Below are positions 16,929-25,660 of a stretch of 40,252 bases of DNA, one piece after another (the stretch's first letter is position 1; the number at the start of each line of letters is the position of its first letter). A program made the translations under genes and the position numbers. This stretch comes from Candidatus Nezhaarchaeota archaeon WYZ-LMO8 (lineage in GTDB: Archaea > Thermoproteota > Methanomethylicia > Nezhaarchaeales > WYZ-LMO8), in the NCBI GenBank assembly GCA_004347965.1, contig QNVF01000006.1:1-40252 (forward strand). Reading direction: 5' to 3'. The notes below the pieces were generated by a model, which searched no databases, was not told the DNA's origin, and was given only the letters and a program-made list of their open reading frames with translations.

Positions 16929-17052
16929 TAAATCTAGCCTTCAAGTTTCTCTCTATTAAACTCTTAGCCAAGCACTCTATATACTGGAATCTCAACTCTC
17001 GTTTCAAAGAGTCAATTAAGGCTTCTATTAGCTTTTTGTTATTATAAGTCAA
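16897..17052 (-). CDS. Possible small ORF overlapping the start of the Trm14-like gene
   Basis: Reading the minus strand in another frame, a TTG at 17052 opens 51 residues (for example NNKKLIEALIDSLKRELRF and LAKSLIERNLKARF) that end at a TGA inside the methyltransferase gene. Amphipathic, charged helices and gene-like codon choice suggest a true or once-true coding segment, and the frame stays open without a start for 19 more codons upstream. No family is recognised; it may be a decayed remnant. Confidence 0.3.
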   Translation of the reverse strand: MTYNNKKLIEALIDSLKRELRFQYIECLAKSLIERNLKARFNELRVHDYND

Positions 17053-17826
17053 AACATGCCTTACCTCTGAAATGTTTAGGATCAGTCTACTCGGCTTTAA
17101 CTGTGAAATCTTTAGTTATTTAGGTCTTCGTTGAAACTTATTCAATAAATTATCTATGAGGTATAGCTTCGTTAAATCACAAGCTGAACTTAGTTTACCA
17201 AACTGTCCACCATGAACAAAACAAAGATAAGGTCCTAAATAAGTCTCCAAGAACGACCATGTAAACCATAATCTTAAGCATGTATAGCTAGGTTGAAAAG
17301 TATTGTTCAAGCGGTCATAGCTTCCCAACTCTAGGGTTCTGAGACATTAAATATTTCATGGTAACAAGGTTCTGAAGTTCTTCTATCCATAGTTAAAGGC
17401 TTTCTTCTGACATTCTTTATGTTATTAGAGTTTAACCTCCAGAAGACCTCTTTGTCACGTATTTGGCGTTTTTATAGCATCCTTATTATTTGGGGTTACA
17501 GCAAAAGTAGACATCTTCTGCACTATGTAATATTCTTCATTTCATTAATACTTAAACATGAGCTATATACGCATTGATGCTTCACCAATTACCAAGAGAG
17601 CTTAACGAGCTCATTTCATCAGCCCTGGTAGCATGCATACTCTAAGATATTTCATAAAACCAAGCTCACTAAAATCTTAAGTTTTATTTTAATATCATTT
17701 CTGTTTGGTTATTTTGATCATTGATTTCTAATTAATATTTGACTACGACTTTGGTGGAATAGGGTTGAGTAGCAGGTAATGTATATGTTTGGTTTGGGAA
17801 TTAAAAATGAAAATTCAGGTTGAATT
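17053..17826. other. Gene-poor AT-rich interval
   Basis: About 770 bp with frequent stops in all frames. One 70-codon frame on the minus strand (17116-17328) has an unusual Trp/Cys/Phe-rich composition and no family resemblance, so I do not call it. No tRNA, repeat array or inverted-repeat ends of an element were found. The interval, with the isolated FAD oxidoreductase beside it, looks like an insertion-tolerant site. Confidence 0.4.
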
Positions 17827-19383
17827 TTAATACTTTGCTATCTCTTCTTCTGGCACATCCGGTTCTCTTCTCTTAAAGACAAGACCCAGACTTTTTATAA
17901 CTCGATAAGGTTCAAGGGCCTCTGGGGGAACTTCTTTTACTGAAACTATTACTCCTTGTTTTCTTAGTGTGTCTTGTAAAAGTGTCACGTCTAGATCTGT
18001 TGGACTAACATTTGTTTTTATTGATAGTGCAGCTGCTGTCCCAGCTGCTTGACCAGTACAAATGCTTGGTGTACAGTACCTCAATCCACCAATTGCAAAG
18101 AGCCCTGCAGAAATCACAGTCCCAGCAGCTAACAGATTAGGAATGTCTTTAGAAACAAGAGCGCGATATGGAATATCATGTGGTAGTATCTCGTATCCGA
18201 ACCTGCCAACTAACTCAAATATATCCGGAGGCATATTATTGATCGCTACGGAATCTTCGAACGCCCTTCCTTCCCGCATATCCCCGACAGTAATTACGTA
18301 CTTGCCTACAATTCTATGACCACTTAAAACTGGATATGCCGGTGTTCGCTCCACGTAAGCTTTTTCGAAGCCAGGAACGTTTTCTTTAAGAACTTTAAAT
18401 ATTGCCCAAACCTGTTTCCTCATATCTTTTTCTGCATTTGTAAGTTCTTCTACGGACCATGGAGGTTTATCATCGAATGCGTATACTGGCCCCATTACAT
18501 AAACTCTTCCAGCATTGTACACGTCAAAGATCGTTGCACAAACTAGAGCATCGTGTTTTATGTATGCGCCCTTTTCTTTTGCTTTCTTCACGATGTCCAT
18601 GCCACAATACATCTGACCCCATTGCTCTGGATTTGATAACCTGAAATTAACGAACTTCTGGTAGTCTACCCCACCAACAAAGAATGCTATCAAGGTTCCA
18701 GGATACTGACCTTTTCGCTTTCCTACTGGTATGCCTTCATCTCCCATGCATGCTGCTCCAGACTTCCATGCAACTAAGCCTGTACCAGTTGTGTCTATTA
18801 CAACTTTTCCGAGAATTGCCTTTCTACCTTCAGGTGTTTCTACTATAACTCCTCTAAGTTCGTTCTCCTCTTTTAGAACGTCAACAACTAGAGTGTGATA
18901 AAGTGTTTTTACTCCAGCTTCATCCATTAAAGTATCTAGCAACAGCTTATAGTATTCTAGATCGAATGTTACCCCCCACGCTCCCCACCATCCAACATCG
19001 GTTTCAAGTACTCTCTTTGGAATCCTATCCTTGCCTAGAAGCGAAATTAGTATCGACTTCATTCTTCCACGTTCATAAGGTGGTATTTCCTCAAATTTTC
19101 TTAGGGCTCCAGCTTCTCTCAGTCGTTTAAGAATCTCTATAATAATTCCTCCATGTAATGCGGGATCTACAAAGGTAAAAATCGGATTGTTACCTTGAGT
19201 TTGAAGACCACCTAATGAATTGAACTTCTCTAGTAAAATAGTTTTAGCACCATTTCTCGCTGAAGCTAAAGCTGCACCAATTCCAGCTGGTCCCCCGCCA
19301 CAAACGATGACATCTGCCGAAGCTAAGACGTCTAGTTTTTTAGGAGACTCATATATCTCCATAATTTCATCCTCCATCCTCAT
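17827..19383 (-). CDS. FAD-dependent oxidoreductase (FAD_oxidored, PF12831-like)
   Basis: The 518-residue flavoprotein starts with a dinucleotide-binding motif, VIVCGGGPAGIGAALASARN (about 27-46), followed by LLEKFNSLGGLQTQG typical of this family, and ends with a second FAD contact, GGLRYCTPSICTGQAAGTAA near 455. The conserved VIDTTGTGLVAWKSGA segment near 200 is also diagnostic. Members oxidise diverse organic substrates, often linked to sugar-acid or tricarballylate-type catabolism; the substrate here is unknown. It is flanked by about 770 and 570 bp of empty AT-rich DNA, without partners, which suggests recent acquisition. A TTTATAAA TATA lies so close to the ATG at 19383 that the message is probably leaderless or uses ATG 19377. 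Confidence 0.85.
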   Translation of the reverse strand: MRMEDEIMEIYESPKKLDVLASADVIVCGGGPAGIGAALASARNGAKTILLEKFNSLGGLQTQGNNPIFTFVDPALHGGIIIEILKRLREAGALRKFEEIPPYERGRMKSILISLLGKDRIPKRVLETDVGWWGAWGVTFDLEYYKLLLDTLMDEAGVKTLYHTLVVDVLKEENELRGVIVETPEGRKAILGKVVIDTTGTGLVAWKSGAACMGDEGIPVGKRKGQYPGTLIAFFVGGVDYQKFVNFRLSNPEQWGQMYCGMDIVKKAKEKGAYIKHDALVCATIFDVYNAGRVYVMGPVYAFDDKPPWSVEELTNAEKDMRKQVWAIFKVLKENVPGFEKAYVERTPAYPVLSGHRIVGKYVITVGDMREGRAFEDSVAINNMPPDIFELVGRFGYEILPHDIPYRALVSKDIPNLLAAGTVISAGLFAIGGLRYCTPSICTGQAAGTAAALSIKTNVSPTDLDVTLLQDTLRKQGVIVSVKEVPPEALEPYRVIKSLGLVFKRREPDVPEEEIAKY

Positions 19384-19951
19384 TTTGGATGTTGATTTAT
19401 TTATAAAATTTTTTACTTTGACAAATTACTGTTGATTTGATACCATATTCTCCAAGCTTCATTAAAAATATCGCATGCAAGAAAAGCTTAGAGATTGACG
19501 GGTAAAATGAAGGTTAAGGTTTAGGGATTTGATTATTCCAATCTATAAAACTTTTCCTCTTACATCGTTCCTCGTATGTAACTATAGATAGGTCAACACC
19601 TCATTTCTCCGTTTTTACCATCCTAATGGTCTCCTTAAGATAGCGTGAAGATTCCAAAATCCTATTTCCTAAAAATACATCTCAAGTACATGTGAGTTCC
19701 TTGACAGACAACCAAGAGGTTAAGCTTGTTCCTCGTGAGCTGAACCATGTGAAACAAGAACGTCGTTAAGAGCCGAAATACTGGTCCATAAGCTCTGCTT
19801 TGGATCAAGCATCAATTTGCTCTAAATATTGACATTAACTTTGACTTAAAAGTGTTTTCCCCGTCCTCATGGTCCATTACGCTTTTAAGAATGTCGAAAC
19901 CTAAATTTCTCGATAACCACTTACCAATGCAGGCCTCTAGGTGATGATCTA
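19384..19951. other. Intergenic interval between the FAD oxidoreductase and cysS
   Basis: About 570 bp. The left end carries the TATA element for the FAD oxidoreductase (19396-19412, minus strand). A minus-strand frame at 19812-20006 overlaps the beginning of cysS, has no family resemblance and is regarded as a shadow. I see no RNA gene or repeat. Confidence 0.4.
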
Positions 19952-21373
19952 TTGGTAATAAAGGTCTATAATACCCTAACTCATAAGATGGAGGTTTTTG
20001 AGCCATTTAATCCTCCAATAATCAGATTGTATGTTTGCGGTCCCACGGTGTACGATTATACGCACGTGGGGCATGCTAGGACTTACGTCGCCTTTGACGC
20101 CATTAAGCGTTTTCTTAAGCTTAAAGGATTTGAGACAGTTCACGCTCAAAACATCACTGATATAGACGACAAGATAATCGACAGAGCTAATAAGGAAGGT
20201 GTGAGCTGGAGAGATATAGCCGAAATTTATACCAATGACTATCTTGAAGCACTAGAGAAGTTACGCATTGAAGTGGATTTTAGCCCTAAAGCAACTCAGC
20301 ATGTAGACGAGATGATAGACTTCATATCCAAGCTCATCGAAGCTGGTTTCGCTTACGAGAGCCATGGAAGCGTTTACTTCAATGTCGATAAGTTTCTAGA
20401 ATACGGTAAACTATCAAGAAGAACCAAGGGTGAGGAGTGGAGACAGGAAGAGCAGTTTATGCGAGAAAAGAGGAAGCCATATGATTTCGTTCTCTGGAAG
20501 AAAGCAAAGCCAGGAGAGCCTTATTGGGAGAGCCCTTGGGGTCCTGGGAGACCTGGATGGCATATAGAATGCTCAGTTATGAGCTGCTTCTATTTAGGCA
20601 CAAAGATAGATATTCACGGTGGAGGAACTGACCTGATATTTCCACACCATGAAAATGAGATAGCTCAGAGCGAGGCTAGATATGGAGTAAAGCCGTGGGT
20701 CAAGTACTGGCTTCATACCGGATTCCTAACTATTAAGGGGGAGAAGATGAGCAAGAGCTTAGGAAACATAATACCTCTGAAGGACGTCTTTAAGGAACAT
20801 AAACCCGAAGTGCTCAGATTAATGCTAGTACTTACACACTACAGGAGCACCATCGATTTCTCTTACGAGCTCCTAGAGCAGTACGAAAGAATCTATGATA
20901 GGTTAAGGAGCTGTGTAGATCTTCTGATTAGAATAGCGCATAAAGAGAACCTAAACTTCAAGATCTCTAACCAAGATCTAAAGATAGCTGAGAGAATAGA
21001 CGAGTTTCTCTTAGGTTTCATAAAGTCTATGGAGGACGACTTCAATGGTGCGAAAGCTGCACCTTACCTCCACGACCTCATCTCGATATCGTACACTTCT
21101 ATAATACCATCAGGTAAGGCTGAGTTAGCACTAAGAGCTCTTAATGCCTTCAAGAGGATGAACCAAGTTCTAGCCGTACTTGACGACGTTTTCCACACCA
21201 AAGGGTTTGAAAGAGAATTCGTAGACAAGCTAGTGAAGATAGTAATCGATGTAAGGCATATGCATAGAGCTCGTGGAGACTACGAGGTAGCTGATAAGAT
21301 AAGAGAGCTATTGGCGTCTCTTGGAATAAAGGTGATGGACTCAAAAGATGGATCAACGTGGAGCTACGTCTAA
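19952..21373 (+). CDS. cysS: Cysteine-tRNA ligase
   Basis: Class I aminoacyl-tRNA synthetase of 473 residues that charges tRNA-Cys. It has the zinc-ligand Cys in YVCGPTVYDY (residue 29), the HIGH signature as HVGH (38-41), the further zinc ligands in GWHIECSVMS and FPHHENEIAQSEA, and KMSKS near 265-269. The C-terminal helical part with VRHMHRARGDYEVADKIREL is typical. The start is TTG 19952, with a GGTGATGA ribosome site 4-11 bases upstream; the next ATG would cut off the conserved VYNTLTHK beginning. Its presence indicates direct cysteinylation, so the Sep-tRNA route is not required. Confidence 0.97.
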   Translation: MVIKVYNTLTHKMEVFEPFNPPIIRLYVCGPTVYDYTHVGHARTYVAFDAIKRFLKLKGFETVHAQNITDIDDKIIDRANKEGVSWRDIAEIYTNDYLEALEKLRIEVDFSPKATQHVDEMIDFISKLIEAGFAYESHGSVYFNVDKFLEYGKLSRRTKGEEWRQEEQFMREKRKPYDFVLWKKAKPGEPYWESPWGPGRPGWHIECSVMSCFYLGTKIDIHGGGTDLIFPHHENEIAQSEARYGVKPWVKYWLHTGFLTIKGEKMSKSLGNIIPLKDVFKEHKPEVLRLMLVLTHYRSTIDFSYELLEQYERIYDRLRSCVDLLIRIAHKENLNFKISNQDLKIAERIDEFLLGFIKSMEDDFNGAKAAPYLHDLISISYTSIIPSGKAELALRALNAFKRMNQVLAVLDDVFHTKGFEREFVDKLVKIVIDVRHMHRARGDYEVADKIRELLASLGIKVMDSKDGSTWSYV

Positions 21374-21690
21374 CCCAATCTACAAGGAAAACCATTCGTA
21401 GTGATGGTGGTATAGCGTCATCACCACCTAACTAGGTAGGAAATTATGAGGAAACCAATCTTACAACGATTTTAACTTCATCGATGTTCATGGACCGTAA
21501 AGATAGCTAAGAAGACTTTGAGAGGTGAAGTAAACAGTCCTGAAACCGGAGCCCCTTAATAAAATGTTGCACCTCTCAGTTAAGGCTCTTTAAAACGACT
21601 TTAAGAACTGAACAACTCGAAGACAAAAGGTTTATCTGGCTTTACAAAGGATCTTCTCACTCTAGTGTTAGCTAAGGAAGTGAAAGATCT
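21374..21690. other. Intergenic interval between cysS and the LutA-like gene
   Basis: About 320 bp without a supportable gene. It holds two mutually exclusive hairpins shortly after the cysS stop, described separately, and nothing else that I recognise. Frames are interrupted by many stops. Confidence 0.4.
21401..21428 (+). terminator. Alternative hairpins downstream of cysS (weak terminator candidate)
   Basis: GTGATG (21401-21406) can pair with CATCAC (21419-21424), or GGTGGT (21406-21411) with ACCACC (21423-21428); the two stems exclude each other. No T-run follows directly, so termination is only a suggestion. Confidence 0.25.
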
Positions 21691-22434
21691 TTGGACGGAG
21701 AGTTGTTGCTATGGATTGGATGTACGTCATCCTATAGAGTTCCTGACTTGGCATCATCATTCATGCATATACTGAGGGCACTTAAAGTAGATTTCAAGTA
21801 CCTCGGCTCTAATGAAGGGTGCTGCGGCTCCATACTGCTTAGGCTTGGCTTGAGGAAGGAGTTCTCAGAGGTTGCGAAGAAAACGCTTAACTTAATACGT
21901 AGCACGGGAGCTCGAAAGCTTGTAACTCACTGTCCTGGTTGCTTGAGAGCCTTCAGATTAGACTACCCACTGCAATTAGGCACAGATCTGGGTTTGGAGG
22001 TTCAACACTCAACTCAAATTATCCTCGACCACGTAAAGCCCTCGATTCTTAAGCCAGTTGAGATTAAAGCCGTATATTTTGATCCATGCCATTTAGGCAG
22101 GCATATGAACGTGTATGAACCACCTCGCCACCTCTTGAACATGATACCGGGCATGAAACTAATAGAGTTGAATGAGAGTAGAGAAGCATCACTTTGCTGC
22201 GGAGCTGGAGGAGGTGTTAGAGCATGCTTCGAAGAGTTAGCGCTAGCAGTAGCTCAAGAAGTTTTAGATTACATCAAGCTTACGGGTGCTGAAGCCATCA
22301 TAACTGCCTGCCCCTTCTGTTATCATAACTTTAAGACGGCCTCAGATGGATCTCTTAAAGTTTTGGATATAACTCAGGTAATCCAAGCATCCATAGAAGG
22401 GGGTCTCCATGGATCATTGGGCGGAAGATCTTAG
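21691..22434 (+). CDS. LutA/GlcF-like cysteine-rich (CCG) iron-sulfur protein
   Basis: The 247-residue protein has two CCG domains. The first has GCTSSYR, GCCGSILLRLG and THCPGCLRAF; the second has FDPCHLGRH, LCCGAGGGVRACFEE and TACPFCYHNF. Such pairs bind 4Fe-4S clusters as in HdrB, GlcF and LutA. Length and the following LUD-ferredoxin gene make a LutA-like role in electron transfer from a 2-hydroxyacid (for example lactate) oxidation plausible. The TTG start at 21691 is preceded by AAGTGAAAG; no earlier in-frame start is seen. It overlaps the next gene by 26 bp, indicating cotranscription. Heterodisulfide-reductase-like function is an alternative. Confidence 0.85.
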   Translation: MDGELLLWIGCTSSYRVPDLASSFMHILRALKVDFKYLGSNEGCCGSILLRLGLRKEFSEVAKKTLNLIRSTGARKLVTHCPGCLRAFRLDYPLQLGTDLGLEVQHSTQIILDHVKPSILKPVEIKAVYFDPCHLGRHMNVYEPPRHLLNMIPGMKLIELNESREASLCCGAGGGVRACFEELALAVAQEVLDYIKLTGAEAIITACPFCYHNFKTASDGSLKVLDITQVIQASIEGGLHGSLGGRS

Positions 22435-23722
22435 AACACAGATATTGGAGGGCTTGGCGGATCAAATTAGAAGAATAGCATTAAAAAGAGCATGGATCTC
22501 CTACGTTTCTAGTAAAAGTGCAACTCTTTCTAAGCTACTTCACTTAAAAGAGCTAGGGCTTGAAGTTAGGAGGATCAAGGAACACTCCATTGAAAAGATG
22601 TATGAGCTCGTGAAAGAGGCTTCTGAAGCCATAGAGGAGTGCAATGGACACATTTACTTAGCTAAGACTGGTGAGGAAGCTAGGAGGATAGTGGCTGACA
22701 TAGTCGGCAAGGGAAAGCTGGTAGTTAAGTCGAAGTCATTGACTTGTGAAGAGATAGAACTAAGAGAGTACTTGGAGGAGGTCCTAAAGTGCAAGGTCCT
22801 TGAAACAGACTTAGGAGAGTTTATAGTTCAACTTAGGAAGGAGAAGCCTACCCATATAATCAATCCATCAATTCACGTGCCTAAAGAGGAAGTAGCTAAG
22901 ACGCTCTCAAAGCTTGCTGGTAAAGAACTACCAGATGACACTTCAGTCCTAGTATCATTTGTTAGAGAGTACTTAAGGGAGTATTACGTCAAAGCTGATG
23001 TAGGACTAAGTGGTGCTAACGTTGTTGCAGCACAAACTGGAACTATTTTCATAGTAGAAAACGAGGGAAACGCTAGGTTCTCAACTAACGCACCACCAAT
23101 ACACATTTGCGTAGTCGGAATGGAGAAGGTGGTACCCACTTTCAGCGATGCCTTTAAGATAATCGAACTACTTCCAGCCTACGCATCTGGCATACCAATG
23201 GCTTCCTACGTCTCGCTCATTACTGGTCCAAGTAAGACAGCAGATATAGAGAAGAGACTCGTTTACGGCGTTCATGGACCGAAGGAGCTACACGTGATAT
23301 TCCTAGACAATGGAAGAACCGAGATCGCTAAGCATCCAGTACTTAGAGAGGCCCTGTACTGTCTCAGGTGTGGAGGATGCTTATATGAATGCCCGATATA
23401 TCGGATTCTCGATGGAAGGTTTGGTCATAACTACTTTGGAGGCATAGGGTCTATATGGACGGCATATACGAGGGGATTTGATAAAGCCCTCTTTGCCTAT
23501 TTGTGTACAGGTTGCGGTAGGTGCAAGGAAATGTGTCCAGTTAAGATAGACGTGCCAAAGCTAGTTGAAGAGTTAAAAGCAGAGCTCGTAAAGCTAGGCT
23601 TTAGACATCCTAAAGTCGAGATCCTCTTTAAGAACATACTTTCAAGTGGAAATCCATGGGGAGCCCCTCAGGAACTTAGAGAGCTGCACGCTAAAAATGC
23701 CGGAATCACGATATCAGCGTAA
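22409..23722 (+). CDS. LutB-like LUD-domain protein with two 4Fe-4S motifs
   Basis: The 437-residue product has a LUD (lactate-utilisation) domain in about residues 60-300, with the conserved LSGANVVAAQTGTIFIVENE stretch near 200 and LITGPSKTADIEKRLVYG near 270, followed by two 4Fe-4S clusters: CLRCGGCLYECPIY near 310 and CTGCGRCKEMCP near 370. This order is that of LutB, part of the LutABC system oxidising L-lactate, though many archaeal homologues are of unproven role. The start ATG at 22409 follows GGGGGT. LutC and a lactate permease are not in the window. The downstream neighbour is the convergent DNA ligase gene. Confidence 0.87.
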   Translation: MDHWAEDLRTQILEGLADQIRRIALKRAWISYVSSKSATLSKLLHLKELGLEVRRIKEHSIEKMYELVKEASEAIEECNGHIYLAKTGEEARRIVADIVGKGKLVVKSKSLTCEEIELREYLEEVLKCKVLETDLGEFIVQLRKEKPTHIINPSIHVPKEEVAKTLSKLAGKELPDDTSVLVSFVREYLREYYVKADVGLSGANVVAAQTGTIFIVENEGNARFSTNAPPIHICVVGMEKVVPTFSDAFKIIELLPAYASGIPMASYVSLITGPSKTADIEKRLVYGVHGPKELHVIFLDNGRTEIAKHPVLREALYCLRCGGCLYECPIYRILDGRFGHNYFGGIGSIWTAYTRGFDKALFAYLCTGCGRCKEMCPVKIDVPKLVEELKAELVKLGFRHPKVEILFKNILSSGNPWGAPQELRELHAKNAGITISA

Positions 23723-23880
23723 TAGCTCATGTGCAACTTCATCGTACCAGTGTAAAAAGCGGAGGCTAGCTACACCATTCATTCTTTTCATGGTATGAGG
23801 AATGGAAGAGCATGAAATCAATAATTTCAAGAACTTATTCAAGTGACCTTATTTTAAGCGAGTCCTTCGAAATGAAGGCT

Positions 23881-25560
23881 TCAAGTTGCTTCTTTTCTTC
23901 GACCTCTCTGCTCCTCAAAGATCTTACTTAACGTTTGAATGGTGTCAACTTCCAGTGGTGACTTATCGTCCCTAATTCTAATTATCCTTGGGAACCTCAA
24001 TGCCAAGCCGGATTTATAGTGTGGGCTCTTCTGAACTTCGTCAAAGGCTACTTCAACAACTATTTTAGGCTCAACGTAGACTACTCTGCCTTCTTCCTTG
24101 ATAGCTACTTCTTTCAGTCTCTTAGTTATCCAAATGAGCTCCTCGTCAGTTAGACCGGTAAAGCACTTCCCAACAACCTCAAATTCGTTGTTTTCAGGAT
24201 TGTAAGCCGCTAAGTACAAGTCACTTAGCATTGAAGCTCTATATCCATGACCGTACTCAGCTGCTATAACTACAAGATCTAGGGTATTGAAAACTGGCTT
24301 TATCTTTAACCACTTCTTACCTCTAACTCCCGGTGTGTAAGGTGATTCTAAGTCTTTAGCTATGAGGCCTTCGTGACCATCCTTGAGAGCCTTCTCATAG
24401 AAGGTTTGAGCCTCTTCGTACTTGCTCGTAATTAGAGTTTCGATAATCACATCCTCGCTGACTACGCTTCTTAATATCTTCCTCCTCTCAATGTACGGTT
24501 TGTCTATCAACGTCTCACCATTTAAGTAGAGTATATCGAAGAAGTAGAGCTTCAATGGTATTTTGCTTACTAGCTCGCTCACACTTCTCTGTCTTCTAAA
24601 CCTCCTCATTAATAGCTGGAATGGAGCTGGCTTACCATTACTCGTAAGCGCTATTACCTCACCTTCAAAGACAGCGCTCTCAGCTGCAACCCTTTTTACT
24701 ACTTCAACTACCTCAGGTAGGCTTGTGGTCACGTCGGTTGCTCTTCTGCTAAATATCTTCACTTTGTCGTTGAGTTTATGAACTTGTACGCGAGCCCCAT
24801 CAACCTTAATTTCGAATGAAGCTCTTCCTCCCAACTCCCTCAGAGCTGATAGTAAGTCGTTAGCCTTCTCTGCTAGCATTGGCTTAACAGGGTGAAAAAG
24901 AACTATCCTCTGTCTTCTAAGTCCCTCAACTCCTTTAAGTTTAGCTATTCTCGCCGTCAAGCCAAGATCGCTTGTAAGCATATGAGCTCTCCTAACGAGC
25001 TCGTATGGCAAGTTAAAGGCATCAGCGATGGCTTCCTCCATTAATCCCTCGCTAAACCCATGTCTTCTCTCACCTAAAGCGAGCTTCACAAGGTACTTCA
25101 CCTCTACTGGTCTTCTAGCCCTCAATAACAGCCCATGAAAGAGCCTAATCTTCTTACGTCTAGAACCTTCTCCAGAAGCTCTTGCTATTGATTTAAATCC
25201 CTCGTAGACGTCCTTGATTGTTAAGTCGCCCTCAGAAGCCGTAAGCAACGGTATGCATCCTATCTTCTCAGCTATTCTCATGGACGCTAGGCCCAAGTCG
25301 CCGGTCGACTTGAAGACCTTGAAGAACTCACTCTTAGATGACGAGAACACCTTGATAACGCACCCAATAACTCCAGAAGCTCCAAGCCCTATCTCTGGCT
25401 CCCATGGCGGAAATAGTTCACCAATTATGAACCTAACTGCAAGCTCAAGATCGTTCACTTCTAGGTTCTTAATAAAGTTCGATACTAGAGAAATCATGGA
25501 GCTTCTAGAGCTAATAGCTTCGATCTCATCACAGAGTCTACATACATCGACGAAGAGCAT
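23881..25560 (-). CDS. lig: ATP-dependent DNA ligase (archaeal replicative type)
   Basis: From ATG 25560 the product has 559 residues, the usual length of archaeal LigI. It has an N-terminal helical DNA-binding domain, the adenylation domain with motif I EIKVDGARVQVHK (nucleophilic Lys near 250), SRRATDVTTSLPEVV, EGEVIALTSNGKPAPFQLLM, the LKDGHEGLIAKDL and KWLKIKP motifs, and a C-terminal OB fold ending in ALRFPRIIRIRDDK. It seals nicks in Okazaki fragments and repair. The frame extends upstream to 25596, but the added residues are hydrophobic and non-homologous. It lies 100 bp downstream of a primase-like gene on the same strand. Confidence 0.95.
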   Translation of the reverse strand: MLFVDVCRLCDEIEAISSRSSMISLVSNFIKNLEVNDLELAVRFIIGELFPPWEPEIGLGASGVIGCVIKVFSSSKSEFFKVFKSTGDLGLASMRIAEKIGCIPLLTASEGDLTIKDVYEGFKSIARASGEGSRRKKIRLFHGLLLRARRPVEVKYLVKLALGERRHGFSEGLMEEAIADAFNLPYELVRRAHMLTSDLGLTARIAKLKGVEGLRRQRIVLFHPVKPMLAEKANDLLSALRELGGRASFEIKVDGARVQVHKLNDKVKIFSRRATDVTTSLPEVVEVVKRVAAESAVFEGEVIALTSNGKPAPFQLLMRRFRRQRSVSELVSKIPLKLYFFDILYLNGETLIDKPYIERRKILRSVVSEDVIIETLITSKYEEAQTFYEKALKDGHEGLIAKDLESPYTPGVRGKKWLKIKPVFNTLDLVVIAAEYGHGYRASMLSDLYLAAYNPENNEFEVVGKCFTGLTDEELIWITKRLKEVAIKEEGRVVYVEPKIVVEVAFDEVQKSPHYKSGLALRFPRIIRIRDDKSPLEVDTIQTLSKIFEEQRGRRKEAT

Positions 25561-25660
25561 TATTAACGAGCCCCCAACTATGGGCAAGATAAGCATGCAA
25601 TAACATTCTTACAAGTTAAATTGTCCACCGACTTAGAGCATCAACATAGCTACTCATGAA

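Noticed and set aside
17116-17328. Minus-strand 70-codon open frame in the gene-poor interval
   Set aside because: Unusual Trp/Cys/Phe composition, no ribosome site, no recognised family; stops surround it.
19812-20006. Minus-strand 64-codon frame overlapping the cysS start
   Set aside because: It contradicts the strongly conserved CysRS N-terminus on the other strand and has no homologous features.
21395-21430. C/D-box guide RNA on the minus strand (GTGATGA present)
   Set aside because: No CTGA D box at a suitable distance on that strand, so a C/D sRNA is not supported.
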